Assembly: GCA_016871515.1 (NCBI GenBank)
Contig: VHDE01000035.1
Span: forward strand, 1-52,052
DNA: 52,052 nucleotides
Origin: Verrucomicrobiota bacterium
GTDB taxonomy: Bacteria; Verrucomicrobiota; Verrucomicrobiia; Limisphaerales; SIBE01
Direction: 5' to 3'
The position numbers and the translations under genes were made by a program. Below the pieces are notes generated by a model that saw only the letters and a program-made list of their open reading frames with translations, was not told the DNA's origin and did no database searches. Of this stretch, positions 8,419 through 16,608 are shown in pieces; positions within the stretch are counted from its first letter, which is position 1; each line of letters begins with the position of its first letter.

Positions 8419-8541
8419 CATTTGTCCCGGATAGCCCGGCGTTTGAACGCCGGTGAACGGCGACGCGGGGCGTTTGAGTCCCGAACGGGACGGTTGAACC
8501 TAAACGCGGCGATTCAAACCACGAAAAACACCAAAGACACG
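8419..8541. repeat. Partial copies of repeat families D and H
   Basis: Positions 8419-8455 (GTCCCGGATAGCCCGGCGTT...) are a decayed copy of the nested palindrome complete at 21749-21882. Positions 8517-8541 (AACCACGAAAAACACCAAAG) match the terminal sequence of the element at 42166-42292. Confidence 0.55.
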
Positions 8542-8621
8542 GGTTTGCCGGAAACGCGGCAGCGTTTCCCTACCTATCCGGAAAGCTGTTCGCGAAACGC
8601 TATAATAAAACCTCGAAGGTT

Positions 8622-8698
8622 CTCGTAGCGGCGTCTCGTGAGGCGCCGCCAATTTGAGCTATACCAAATGCGGCGCTCTTACGAGACGCCGCTACGAG
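8622..8698 (-). repeat. 18-bp perfect inverted repeat past the sugar dehydrogenase stop
   Basis: CTCGTAGCGGCGTCTCGT at 8622-8639 is the exact reverse complement of 8681-8698, with 41 bases between that contain a second GGCGCC-rich pair. It lies 22 bases beyond the stop of the minus-strand dehydrogenase gene and could end its transcript. The sequence style is that of the interspersed palindromes here rather than a classical U-tract terminator. Confidence 0.6.
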
Positions 8699-8719
8699 CG
8701 GTGAAACGTCTCGGTTAAT

Positions 8720-11368
8720 CTACTGTCCGAAGATGCGCACGCGATAGAACTTCGGCCCTGCCCCAACCAGCGAGTCCTCGACGATCGCTTCCGTGTTCGC
8801 CGACGAGAAGAACGGCCGGTTGCCGGCCACGTCGAGCGGCTGCCAGGACAATGGATCAGACAGGTCCGTCGTCGTTTGCACTTCAAAGCCGCGTCCGGCG
8901 ATTTGCGGAAAACGGATTTGCACCGCGCCGTTCCGGACTTGCGCCGAAACTTTCCAAGGCTCCGACTTCACCGAGGGATTGGAGCCAAGCAGAAACTCGA
9001 GATAATTGGCCGAGCCATCGCCATCAGGATCAGCGCTGGCAGCAGCTTGCGGCAGTTGCGCATCGTTGAATTGCGCGATTTGCCAATCGGCAAAACTCTG
9101 CAATGCGGTGGCATCCTTCGTGATCCATTCGCTAAGCAATTGAACGGCGTTGGTGTCCACCACGGTGGTGCTGATCGGCGGCATCTGCTGTTGTCCTCGC
9201 TTGGCGATCCGCTGAAGCAACATTGACCGTTCGGGCGAGCCAGGCCGAACGATTCGGTTCTCGTCGCTGGCGCCGGCATTGTTCAGCCGCCCGTTGATCA
9301 ATCCCGCCTCGGTCGTCGGTGTGGCCAGGCGCGCGTCGAACGAAGCCGTCGTTGGTCCACCGGGTTGGTGACAATTCGCGCAATTCACCGCGAGGTAAGA
9401 ACGGACGCGCGTTTCCAAACTTGCCGCGCGATTCGTCGCTCCGGCATGCGCGCGCAATGTGTGAATCCCCGCTATGTTTGTGGTGAAGTAACCGGCCTGA
9501 CTGAGCGCGCGAATTTGATTGGCCGTGGCGCCGCCGTAATCGAAGCCGCGATTGAGTTGCGCTGTGTTGAAACCGAGCGCGAGGCCTCCAGCGCTCGTGT
9601 GACAAGTAACGCATTCGGTCCGGCTTGGATAATGCCAGACTTGCGTCCGGACGACGCCGCCATCGTGAATCACAAAAGTCTCGTCCAATCCCTCTTCCGG
9701 AACGAGTGTCGCGTTTTGTTGCGCATCGTCCCAGCGGTAGGTGACGCCGTACACGTCGTTCGAATTGCGAACGATGAAACGCGTCTCGAGCCGCCGCCGC
9801 GACTCCGGGACGCCGTTCGTCAGTTCGAGTTCAAAATGTTTGATCCACACCGCGCCGCTCGGAAATGACCAATTGCCATCACGGCTGAAACCAATCGTGG
9901 CTTTCAAATCCGGAACGGAAAACCAACGCCGTTTGTGCGCGTTGTCCGACCAGAAGGGAACGTTCAGATCGTAAGCCACAATTCCCGGATTCACTTTCAA
10001 GCTGGCGAGATCGCTGAACGCGCCGGTGTCCGCCAGCGTGGGCGGCAGCGGCGTTCCGACGGGTGTGGTGTTGTAATTTACGCGCATGACCTGGCCGCTC
10101 AAACGCGCGACAAGCACGTCACCATTACGAGGGTCGGCGCCGAACCCGGCTGGATTCGCCGCGCCGCCAATCCGATGGGATGGCACGACGTTGGTCCCGT
10201 TGTAACGAAGCGTCCAAATATTCCCGGATTCGTAGTCGCCGAAAACGTAGGCCCCAAAAAGTTGAGGCAGCCTTTGACCGCGATAAACGACACCGCCCGT
10301 GATCGAATTCCCGCGGACTGGACCGGAGCCGTGCGCGTACTCGTGAATCGGATTGATCACCGTTACTCCGGCTGGACGCGCGCGAAAACCGTTATGCAAC
10401 CCGTCGCGATAAACCCAGCCGTAATTGCCGCCCTTGACGACAATGTTCAGTTCTTCCCAGGCGTCTTGCCCAACGTCGGCGACGTAAAGCAGCCCAGTCG
10501 GACGATCGAAAGTCATTCGCCACGGATTGCGGAATCCGATCGCATAAAATTCCGTGCGCACACTTTCCGGATTGACAGACTGGCCGTTGAACGAAGTCGC
10601 GCCGACGTACGGGTTGTCCGCGGGCACAAAGTAATTCGTGGTCGCGGCTCGATGTGTGTTCGGCAGGAGATTGCCGGGCCGTTTGTCCACATCGATGCGG
10701 AGAATGGCGGAGAAAAAGTTCCTGGTAATCGTCTGGCTGTTGCGCGCGCCATCATACTGCGGCCCCTCATCGCCCACCGAAGCGTACAGGTAACCATCTG
10801 GACCAAAGTGCAGATCGCCTCCGTTGTGATTGTCAGCGGTATCAAATTGCGTGATCAGCGGAAGTTCCGTGTTGGTCAAAGCATGGCTGGGATTTGCCGG
10901 CGAAGTTTCGAAGCGTGAAATACGCTGGTGACGTCCGTTGCCTTGGGATGTGTTCAGATTGCGCGACGCGAAGACATAAAAGTAACGGTTCGTCGCGTAA
11001 CCTGGATGAAAGGCCAAGCCGAGCAAGCCACACTCACCTTCGGCTGCGACCGTCAACCGCATGAAGACCGTCCGATTCGGAGCGGCCAGATTGGTGATGA
11101 CAACGATGCTTCCGCCTTTCTCCAAAATGAACAGCCGGTTGGTCTCGCCCGGAGGGGAGGCGATGCCAAGCGGCTGACTGAAACTCATTCCAGGAAACGC
11201 GTTGGTCAACGAGTACCCAAACTGCGGCGGCGACGAAGGCAATTGGAGCGTGGTATTGGCGACGCGAACAATAGGGGAAACGGTCTCCGAGGAGGATGCA
11301 CCGTAGCCATTGGCCAACGCCGAAATCGCGCAGACAACCGAGGCAACTGTTTGAATCCAAGTTTTCAT
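8720..11368 (-). CDS. PQQ-type sugar (glucose/sorbosone) dehydrogenase fused to cytochrome c motifs
   Basis: An 882-residue exported protein. The ATG at 11368 gives the signal peptide MKTWIQTVASVVCAISALAN. Residues about 35-425 form the glucose/sorbosone dehydrogenase propeller, with blocks PLGIASPPGETNRLFILEKG, GLLGLAFHPGYATNRYFYV, DNHNGGDLHFGPDGYLYAS and IGFRNPWRMTFDRPTG. A second region begins with DTGAFSDLASLKVNPGIVAY and carries two CxxCH heme motifs (CVTCH and CANCH), with a downstream MPPIS Met as possible axial ligand. The C-terminus has an EF-hand-like DPDGDGSANYLEF and a beta domain ending FYRVRIFGQ. The likely role is periplasmic oxidation of sugars or aldoses with direct electron transfer to its own hemes (inference). 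The gene is complete. Confidence 0.85.
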   Translation of the reverse strand: MKTWIQTVASVVCAISALANGYGASSSETVSPIVRVANTTLQLPSSPPQFGYSLTNAFPGMSFSQPLGIASPPGETNRLFILEKGGSIVVITNLAAPNRTVFMRLTVAAEGECGLLGLAFHPGYATNRYFYVFASRNLNTSQGNGRHQRISRFETSPANPSHALTNTELPLITQFDTADNHNGGDLHFGPDGYLYASVGDEGPQYDGARNSQTITRNFFSAILRIDVDKRPGNLLPNTHRAATTNYFVPADNPYVGATSFNGQSVNPESVRTEFYAIGFRNPWRMTFDRPTGLLYVADVGQDAWEELNIVVKGGNYGWVYRDGLHNGFRARPAGVTVINPIHEYAHGSGPVRGNSITGGVVYRGQRLPQLFGAYVFGDYESGNIWTLRYNGTNVVPSHRIGGAANPAGFGADPRNGDVLVARLSGQVMRVNYNTTPVGTPLPPTLADTGAFSDLASLKVNPGIVAYDLNVPFWSDNAHKRRWFSVPDLKATIGFSRDGNWSFPSGAVWIKHFELELTNGVPESRRRLETRFIVRNSNDVYGVTYRWDDAQQNATLVPEEGLDETFVIHDGGVVRTQVWHYPSRTECVTCHTSAGGLALGFNTAQLNRGFDYGGATANQIRALSQAGYFTTNIAGIHTLRAHAGATNRAASLETRVRSYLAVNCANCHQPGGPTTASFDARLATPTTEAGLINGRLNNAGASDENRIVRPGSPERSMLLQRIAKRGQQQMPPISTTVVDTNAVQLLSEWITKDATALQSFADWQIAQFNDAQLPQAAASADPDGDGSANYLEFLLGSNPSVKSEPWKVSAQVRNGAVQIRFPQIAGRGFEVQTTTDLSDPLSWQPLDVAGNRPFFSSANTEAIVEDSLVGAGPKFYRVRIFGQ

Positions 11369-11484
11369 ACACGTTCGATGCCTATCCGTCCGATTAGAGG
11401 GAGAGGCAAGTAATTCTGTAGCGCTTCTGATTTCCGGATCGATTTTGCGGTTCTGCAGCCTAAAGGCTGCGTTCCTGCATGACA

Positions 11485-12546
11485 TTACTGCTGCGCTTTT
11501 GCTTTTCGGTAGAACTGCCGGACGCGCGCCATTTGGTCCTCCAACTCCACCAAGCCAAGCGAGCGAACCATTTCGCCGATGGAGGTTTTGGGATCGTTTG
11601 ACCAGAAGATGCCGCGATCCTCGTCTTCGTAATAATGGAAGCCAACTTTGTCGCCGTAAGCTTTGCGGAGCGCTTCGCCATTGCGCAAATTCGAACTCCA
11701 CGGCAAAAGCGCGTAACTGAGGTCGAGTTCGCGGACGAGGATGCTTTGCGGCGGCTTAATCTGCGCAGTGATCTTGCCGGTGGGTTCGAAGATCGAAGCG
11801 TTATGCCGCCAGGTGCTCGAGACAATGTAACAGCGACCTTCGACCGCACGCCACGTGGGCTGCGAAGTTTGGGGCGATTGAGTTGGCCAAGCGATCAGTT
11901 CCGCGCCGCGCCGCGCCAGTTCGGCCCAACCGTCGTCGAATTCCATGTCATAACAGATTTGGATTCCGAGTTTGCCGAAATCGCAGTTGAACACCGGGAA
12001 CTCATGGCCGGGAGTCGCCCCACCTTCCATTGTTTCGCGCTCGAACGAAACGACTAGATGCACTTTGCGGTACGTTCCGACTACTTCGCCTTTGCGTCCC
12101 ACGAGGACCGCGGCATTCGAACATAATTTCTTTTCTTTCGAGTCGAGCAAATAGGTTGGAACCAGAATATAACAGGCGTGTTCACGCGCTTTGCGCGCGA
12201 ATACGTCATGGACTGGCCCTTCTAGAGGAACGGAGCAGGCCAAGGCATCGCCAGTCGCTTCGCCCGTGATGGCAACCTCCGGTAAGATGGCGAGATCGAG
12301 GCCGCGAGCGTATTTGGTTTTGGCATGAGCCGCCATTTCGTCGACCAATCCGGCGAGTTGAGCGAGCCGTTTTTCCAAACCGGGATGCTGGACCCAAAAC
12401 GATTGCATGGCCGCGCCAACGATTACTTTGCGAGGAGGACTGTTCGAAGTGGTTTTGGTTCCCTCCAGGGCGCCGGCGGCGAACGTAGATGCAGGATCGA
12501 GAGCGGCTACACTGCTCATCGTTGCCAGAAAAGTTCGTCGATTCAT
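11485..12546 (-). CDS. Exported carbon-nitrogen hydrolase (nitrilase superfamily)
   Basis: A 353-residue protein. The N-terminus MNRRTFLATMSSVAALDPAS looks like a Tat-type signal (RRTFL). The catalytic triad of the nitrilase superfamily is intact: Glu90 in LPEVAITGE, Lys161 in TYRKVHL and Cys198 in QICYDMEF. These enzymes cleave non-peptide C-N bonds of amides, carbamoyl compounds or nitriles. The signal implies periplasmic action, which is less usual for the superfamily; many Planctomycete and Verrucomicrobia members share it. The start at 12546 is the only one giving the RR motif. It lies 116 bases upstream of the dehydrogenase start on the same strand, so co-transcription is possible. Confidence 0.88.
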   Translation of the reverse strand: MNRRTFLATMSSVAALDPASTFAAGALEGTKTTSNSPPRKVIVGAAMQSFWVQHPGLEKRLAQLAGLVDEMAAHAKTKYARGLDLAILPEVAITGEATGDALACSVPLEGPVHDVFARKAREHACYILVPTYLLDSKEKKLCSNAAVLVGRKGEVVGTYRKVHLVVSFERETMEGGATPGHEFPVFNCDFGKLGIQICYDMEFDDGWAELARRGAELIAWPTQSPQTSQPTWRAVEGRCYIVSSTWRHNASIFEPTGKITAQIKPPQSILVRELDLSYALLPWSSNLRNGEALRKAYGDKVGFHYYEDEDRGIFWSNDPKTSIGEMVRSLGLVELEDQMARVRQFYRKAKAQQ

Positions 12547-12660
12547 ATGGATGTTCGTTTGTCCGAGGTTTGTATTTGACGAGCTTTCTTATCATCCGCT
12601 CGCGTGATTTCGCCAAGAGAATTCAGGGAGAAGGCTGCTATCGCGTAGGACTGAGTACGC

Positions 12661-13713
12661 CTACTCAATCACGCCGCCGCCCAGGCAGATCTCGCCATCG
12701 TAAAAAATCGCCGATTGGCCGGGGGCGATGCCTTGATCCTTTTCGCCGAGGACAACTTCCCAACGTTTCTCGCCGAGAGAGCGGATTTGGCATTCGGCGA
12801 GATGAGGGCTGTGGCGGATTTTCGTTTGCAGAGAGGTTTGGGTTGGTTCGCCTGAAATCCAGTGGACTGGACTAACCGTCAACTGCTGTTGCGCGTGCTT
12901 CAAATAGCTGTCCGAGTGCGATACGAAAACGCGATTCAAAGCGATGTCTTTCTTAACGACGTACCACGGGCCGCCGCTGAGACCGAGCCCTTTGCGCTGG
13001 CCAATCGTGTAGAACCAATAGCCTTGATGGCCCGCCAATTTTTGGCCGGTCTCGAGTTCGATGAGGTCCCCCTTGCATTCGCCCAAGTGATAGCGAATAA
13101 ACTCGGGATATTTGATCTTGCCAAGGAAACAGATGCCTTGGCTGTCCTTTCGGTCCTGATTGGGCAAGTCCAGTTCGTGCGCGAGTTTTCGGACCTGACG
13201 TTTCGTCAGATGTCCAATCGGAAACCAAAGGCGACGCAGTTGGTCCTGGTTGAGCGACGAAAGAAAATAAGTTTGGTCTTTTACGGGATCGGGCGAGCGC
13301 TTTAAAAGAAATGTTCCGTCGCGTCCCTCGATCTGCGCGTAATGGCCCGTTGCGATCTTGTCAAAGCTCGGATCGATCTTCTCGAAGAAAAGTCCGAACT
13401 TGATGCGCTCGTTGCAGAGGATGTCCGGACTGGGCGTGCGGCCGGCCCGAAGCTCATCCAGCACATGCGCGACGATCTTTTCCTGATATTCCGTCTGTAG
13501 AGAGACAACCTCGATCGGAACCCTGGCTTGCTCGCAGACGGCTCGCGCATATTTCAAGTCCTCTTCCCAGGGACAACTTCCGAGGTAAGAGAGTTCATCC
13601 TCGAGCCATATCTTCAAATAGAACGCAGTGATGTCCCTGTGCCCTTCCGCTTGAGCGAGCCGAAGGGCCACCGAGCTGTCCACGCCGCCTGATAATAGGA
13701 CTGCGATCTTCAT
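12661..13713 (-). CDS. mnmA: tRNA-specific 2-thiouridylase MnmA
   Basis: A 350-residue cytoplasmic enzyme that installs the 2-thio group on U34 of tRNA-Lys, -Glu and -Gln, using ATP and a persulfide relay. The PP-loop SGGVDSSVA is at 8-16. Catalytic cysteines are Cys100 in PDILCNERIKFG and Cys195 in SQGICFLG. GHYAQI and QTYFLSSL are typical, and the C-terminal beta domain is present (GEKDQGIAPGQSAIFYDG). Length and motif spacing match the family. The ATG at 13713 directly precedes KIAVLLSGG. It is the only clear housekeeping translation gene in this part of the window. Confidence 0.96.
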   Translation of the reverse strand: MKIAVLLSGGVDSSVALRLAQAEGHRDITAFYLKIWLEDELSYLGSCPWEEDLKYARAVCEQARVPIEVVSLQTEYQEKIVAHVLDELRAGRTPSPDILCNERIKFGLFFEKIDPSFDKIATGHYAQIEGRDGTFLLKRSPDPVKDQTYFLSSLNQDQLRRLWFPIGHLTKRQVRKLAHELDLPNQDRKDSQGICFLGKIKYPEFIRYHLGECKGDLIELETGQKLAGHQGYWFYTIGQRKGLGLSGGPWYVVKKDIALNRVFVSHSDSYLKHAQQQLTVSPVHWISGEPTQTSLQTKIRHSPHLAECQIRSLGEKRWEVVLGEKDQGIAPGQSAIFYDGEICLGGGVIE

Positions 13714-13801
13714 GAAGCGATTAATGCCTCCACAAGATTCGAGGGGAAAATGCCTGTGTCAAGAAAGGGTCCGGATGCCAGCGGTCTCTCGATCAACCAG
13801 C

Positions 13802-14269
13802 CTATGGAATCATTTTAAGGCCTCTCTCTTTGCACCAGCGACGCTGGTCGGTGTCGGCGCCCCAGTTTGCCAAAACACCTTTTACGTCCCGGTTCGGATG
13901 CAAGTCTTGCGCCCAGGTGACTTTGTCGTCTAGATCATCAATGTCGTCGAAGTCCGCCGCGCTCTTGACTTCGAAGACAATGATCTCATTTCCAACCTCG
14001 ATGATATCTACTTCCTTTCGTTTTCCAGGCCGGAAAGCGACACCCTGTGTGTCCTCTAAAACTTGGCGGAGTTTCACGTGACCGGGCTTGATGTCGCTTC
14101 GACCGAGTCCATAACAAAACGCCGTCGCAACGACGTCTTGCCAACGGTGGCCTGTATGAGGCTGAAAGATATTTGCGTTCAGCTCCAGCCAATTCCGAAA
14201 ACCTCTGACCTCCCAAATAACGTCTGCGAGTGTTTGTTCGATCCTTTGGTCGATCTCTTCAGTCGTCAC
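13802..14269 (-). CDS. PD-(D/E)XK nuclease-like protein (DUF3782-like)
   Basis: A 155-residue protein. Residues 1-50 are helical, and a central segment, KRKEVDIIEVGNEIIVFEVK (83-102), has the D-x(n)-E-x-K pattern of PD-(D/E)XK folds, with Asp88, Glu100 and Lys102. The acidic run FDDIDDLDDKV follows. Similar proteins are abundant in cyanobacteria and Chloroflexi, with no defined role; restriction-like or repair activity is speculative. Its start at 14269 is 79 bases from the divergent prepilin-like gene, so the two promoters share 14270-14348. Confidence 0.7.
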   Translation of the reverse strand: MTTEEIDQRIEQTLADVIWEVRGFRNWLELNANIFQPHTGHRWQDVVATAFCYGLGRSDIKPGHVKLRQVLEDTQGVAFRPGKRKEVDIIEVGNEIIVFEVKSAADFDDIDDLDDKVTWAQDLHPNRDVKGVLANWGADTDQRRWCKERGLKMIP

Positions 14270-14348
14270 GCCTTCACACTAGGCAAACTTAACTGAAAAG
14301 CAACTTTCCCTTGCCTTCGTTTCATGGACTGCTAAAACCGTCTTTCCC

Positions 14349-15128
14349 ATGAACCACCGCCAACGCAGCGTCCACCGTGGCTTTGGAGCGTTCACCTTGA
14401 TCGAATTGCTCGTCGTCATTGCCATCATCGCGATTCTCGCCGGAATGTTGTTGCCCGCGTTGAGCCGGGCGAAAACGAAGGCCCAGCGCGTTTCTTGCCT
14501 GAACAACCTCAAGACGCAGAGTTTGGCCTTCCTCATGTACGCCGACGACTTCGGTGACAAATTCCCCACGGCAGACCAAACGACCGCTTGGAAGCTGGAC
14601 GCACTCTACGTGATGAGCAAGGACCAAGGTTTGACGTTGCTCAGTTATGGAATGGAAGGCGGTCGCATTCGCAAGAGCGCGGCCGAGTTCGAGCAGGAAA
14701 TCAAGAAGGCCGGCCTCCCGACGGCTTGGAAATGTCCTTCGCGCAAGGATAGTCCGCGCTTGTTCGATGAAAAGGGGCTGCTGCACGTCGATCAATACAT
14801 GTTGCTGGCGGGACTTTCGGGGACGCGGTTTAAAGGCACGAACTCGCCCGCGAAGTCCACCGATGCGATGGGTCCGTTGACGGCGGATCACACCATGGTG
14901 GTCCCAACGCAGAAAGCCTGGACGTCGAATCATGGGAAGAAAGGTCCGGTCCCGGCGCTTGGGCAAGTGAATGCTTCGAATGAACCGGCTGGCCACAATC
15001 AATCCTACAGCGACGGCCATGCGGAGTGGATCACAGAAAAACGTTTCGCGCGCGCAACACCCGCTACCGCGTATCCAAAGGCCTTATGGATTTCCGGCTG
15101 GCCATGGGATTGGGCTTGGGTCGAGTAG
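14349..15128 (+). CDS. Prepilin-type N-terminal cleavage/methylation protein (H-X-DG family)
   Basis: A 259-residue pseudopilin-like protein. The prepilin peptidase site and helix are [20 protein letters not shown] (residues 13-32), with cleavage expected before Phe15 and Glu19 at the +5 position. The N-terminal helix continues with [21 protein letters not shown], and the C-terminal [12 protein letters not shown] is the H-X9-DG-type ending that Verrucomicrobia and Planctomycetes carry in large families. These proteins are exported and assembled by a type II secretion/type IV pilus-like machine; the individual role is unknown. The ATG at 14349 gives a short basic leader, as expected. Confidence 0.88.
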   Translation: MNHRQRSVHRGFGAFTLIELLVVIAIIAILAGMLLPALSRAKTKAQRVSCLNNLKTQSLAFLMYADDFGDKFPTADQTTAWKLDALYVMSKDQGLTLLSYGMEGGRIRKSAAEFEQEIKKAGLPTAWKCPSRKDSPRLFDEKGLLHVDQYMLLAGLSGTRFKGTNSPAKSTDAMGPLTADHTMVVPTQKAWTSNHGKKGPVPALGQVNASNEPAGHNQSYSDGHAEWITEKRFARATPATAYPKALWISGWPWDWAWVE

Positions 15129-15216
15129 GGGCGGGAGTTTCGGACATCGATTAAACAAATCCTTTGCTTCGACCCATCGCGCTCGGTACGTTTGGTGGCA
15201 ACCAAACTCCAACGCG

Positions 15217-15936
15217 ATGAAATTAGCGACTGCTCCTCTCAAATTCTCCTGGCCTGCCCTTTTGCTTTTCGCTGGCAGCCAAACGGAACTGATTCAACAT
15301 GTCGGACCGCTCGAAACCGGAGGGCATCTCACAGCGACTCACCAATTGCTCCGTCCCGCCTGCCAATCAGTTGAATTGGGAGGACGGCCCGTTGATCTCG
15401 TCCTCGCGCCGAATGGGCGGACAGTTTACGTGAAGGACAATCGCGGATTGGTTGTGATCGACGCTGAAACCTGGAAAGTTCGCCAGGAACTGAAATTCCC
15501 TCAGGGCGGGGGTTCCACGCATGGTCTTGCCGTGACCCGCGATGGTTCACGCCTTTTCGCCTCCACTGCGCAGAATGCCCTTTGGGAAGCTAATATGGCA
15601 GCCGACGGCAAAGTCGTTTGGGGAAAGAAGATCGTGCTTCCGGGGTTCGGCAATTCGACCAACGTTCACGTCGGGGGGATCGGATTGTCGCGCGACGAAA
15701 CGAAAGCTTACGTCTGCTTGTCGCGAAGGAACAGCCTGGCTGTCGTCGACTTGGGATCGACAAATCTGTTGCGAGAGATTCCCGTCGGAGTCGCCCCCTT
15801 TGATGTGGTTGTTCAAACGCATCCAGGTTCCGGAGAGGTTCTTTACGTTTCGAATTGGGGTGGTCGCTTGCCAAAAACGGGTGAAAAAACCGCGAAGTTG
15901 ATTTTCGGACCCGACCATGACGATGATGATGACTGA
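15217..15936 (+). CDS. Truncated YVTN/YncE-like beta-propeller protein
   Basis: A 239-residue protein. The ATG at 15217 gives an export signal (MKLATAPLKFSWPALLLFAG). About four propeller blades follow, with YVTN-like blocks: RPVDLVLAPNGRTVYVKDNR, THGLAVTRDGSRLFAST, GGIGLSRDETKAYVCLSRRN, VLYVSNWGG. Homologues with this opening are normally several hundred residues longer, with a full propeller and often a C-terminal phosphoesterase domain. Here the frame runs into GPDHDDDDD from a GATGATGATGAC tract and stops. The gene looks 3'-truncated; whether the four-blade remnant folds is doubtful. Confidence 0.65.
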   Translation: MKLATAPLKFSWPALLLFAGSQTELIQHVGPLETGGHLTATHQLLRPACQSVELGGRPVDLVLAPNGRTVYVKDNRGLVVIDAETWKVRQELKFPQGGGSTHGLAVTRDGSRLFASTAQNALWEANMAADGKVVWGKKIVLPGFGNSTNVHVGGIGLSRDETKAYVCLSRRNSLAVVDLGSTNLLREIPVGVAPFDVVVQTHPGSGEVLYVSNWGGRLPKTGEKTAKLIFGPDHDDDDD

Positions 15937-15953
15937 GGCTAAGTTTCGGGCAA

Positions 15954-16337
15954 ATGACCGCTAGATTTGCTTTGGCTTTGGATAGACTTCGCGGATTGGT
16001 TGGTTCGATGAACGCGCAGGACGCGACGTTACGAGTACTTCTGAAACGGGCATTTGGCGAAGATTTGGATCGCGTGTCCGATGCCATTCGCAGAATTGAA
16101 CGCGATCATGACGCGCCGTTGGCAGCGATCCTCTGGGCTTTCTTCTGGATTCGGCAAGGAGAACTGTTTCTGGCGCGTCGCGAACTGGAAGCCATCGCGA
16201 ATTCCTCCAAAGCCGCATCCCTGTGGGGAGGTATTGCTGTCGTGATGCTTGGTGAACTCTGCATCGAATCGGGCGCAACGCGGACAGGACTCCGATTGAT
16301 TCAGCGCGGTGAACGAATCCTTGGCACGCCGGCTTAG
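15954..16337 (+). CDS. Small helical (TPR-like) protein, hypothetical
   Basis: A 127-residue ORF starting 17 bases after the truncated propeller gene. It is almost wholly helical, with TPR-like spacing (LAAILWAFFWIRQGELFLAR, then LWGGIAVVMLGELCIESGAT). I recognise no family. An internal ATG at 16008 is an alternative start. Codon use resembles neighbouring genes. Confidence 0.5.
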   Translation: MTARFALALDRLRGLVGSMNAQDATLRVLLKRAFGEDLDRVSDAIRRIERDHDAPLAAILWAFFWIRQGELFLARRELEAIANSSKAASLWGGIAVVMLGELCIESGATRTGLRLIQRGERILGTPA

Positions 16338-16417
16338 AAGGTCCGGTTGAGCAACAGGGGCATTGCTGTCGCTTGTGCTTCCTAAATGAAAGCACCCAAC
16401 ATTGGGGCACTGCTATA

Positions 16418-16443
16418 GAGCGCGGATGTGGGCATCCGCGCTC
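16418..16443. terminator. Perfect 11-bp hairpin between convergent genes
   Basis: GAGCGCGGATG (16418-16428), the loop TGGG, then CATCCGCGCTC (16433-16443) form a perfect stem between the helical-protein gene (+) and the metallohydrolase gene (-). No U-tract follows, but the position suits bidirectional termination. It may equally be another interspersed palindrome. Confidence 0.55.
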
Positions 16444-16608
16444 CGATTACCGCGCCGGAGGCTGTCCCAATCTGACTTGTTTCGATTTAGTTAAGTTTCT
16501 AGGTGGGCCTGAAGGCGGTTGCGGACTTGCTCAGAGAATTCGGACAGTTACTGCGGTTGCGTGAGCGCGCTGTCGGCGGCGGTCGCTCACGAGAACGGCA
16601 GCCGCCCG

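Noticed and set aside
9935-10918. 327-residue plus-strand open frame
   Set aside because: It is fully antisense to the sugar dehydrogenase gene, which has clear family motifs; the antisense protein has no domain or signal.
15954-16337. Considered as the lost C-terminus of the truncated propeller protein
   Set aside because: Its sequence is all-helical and unlike propeller blades or a phosphoesterase, so it was kept as a separate hypothetical gene.
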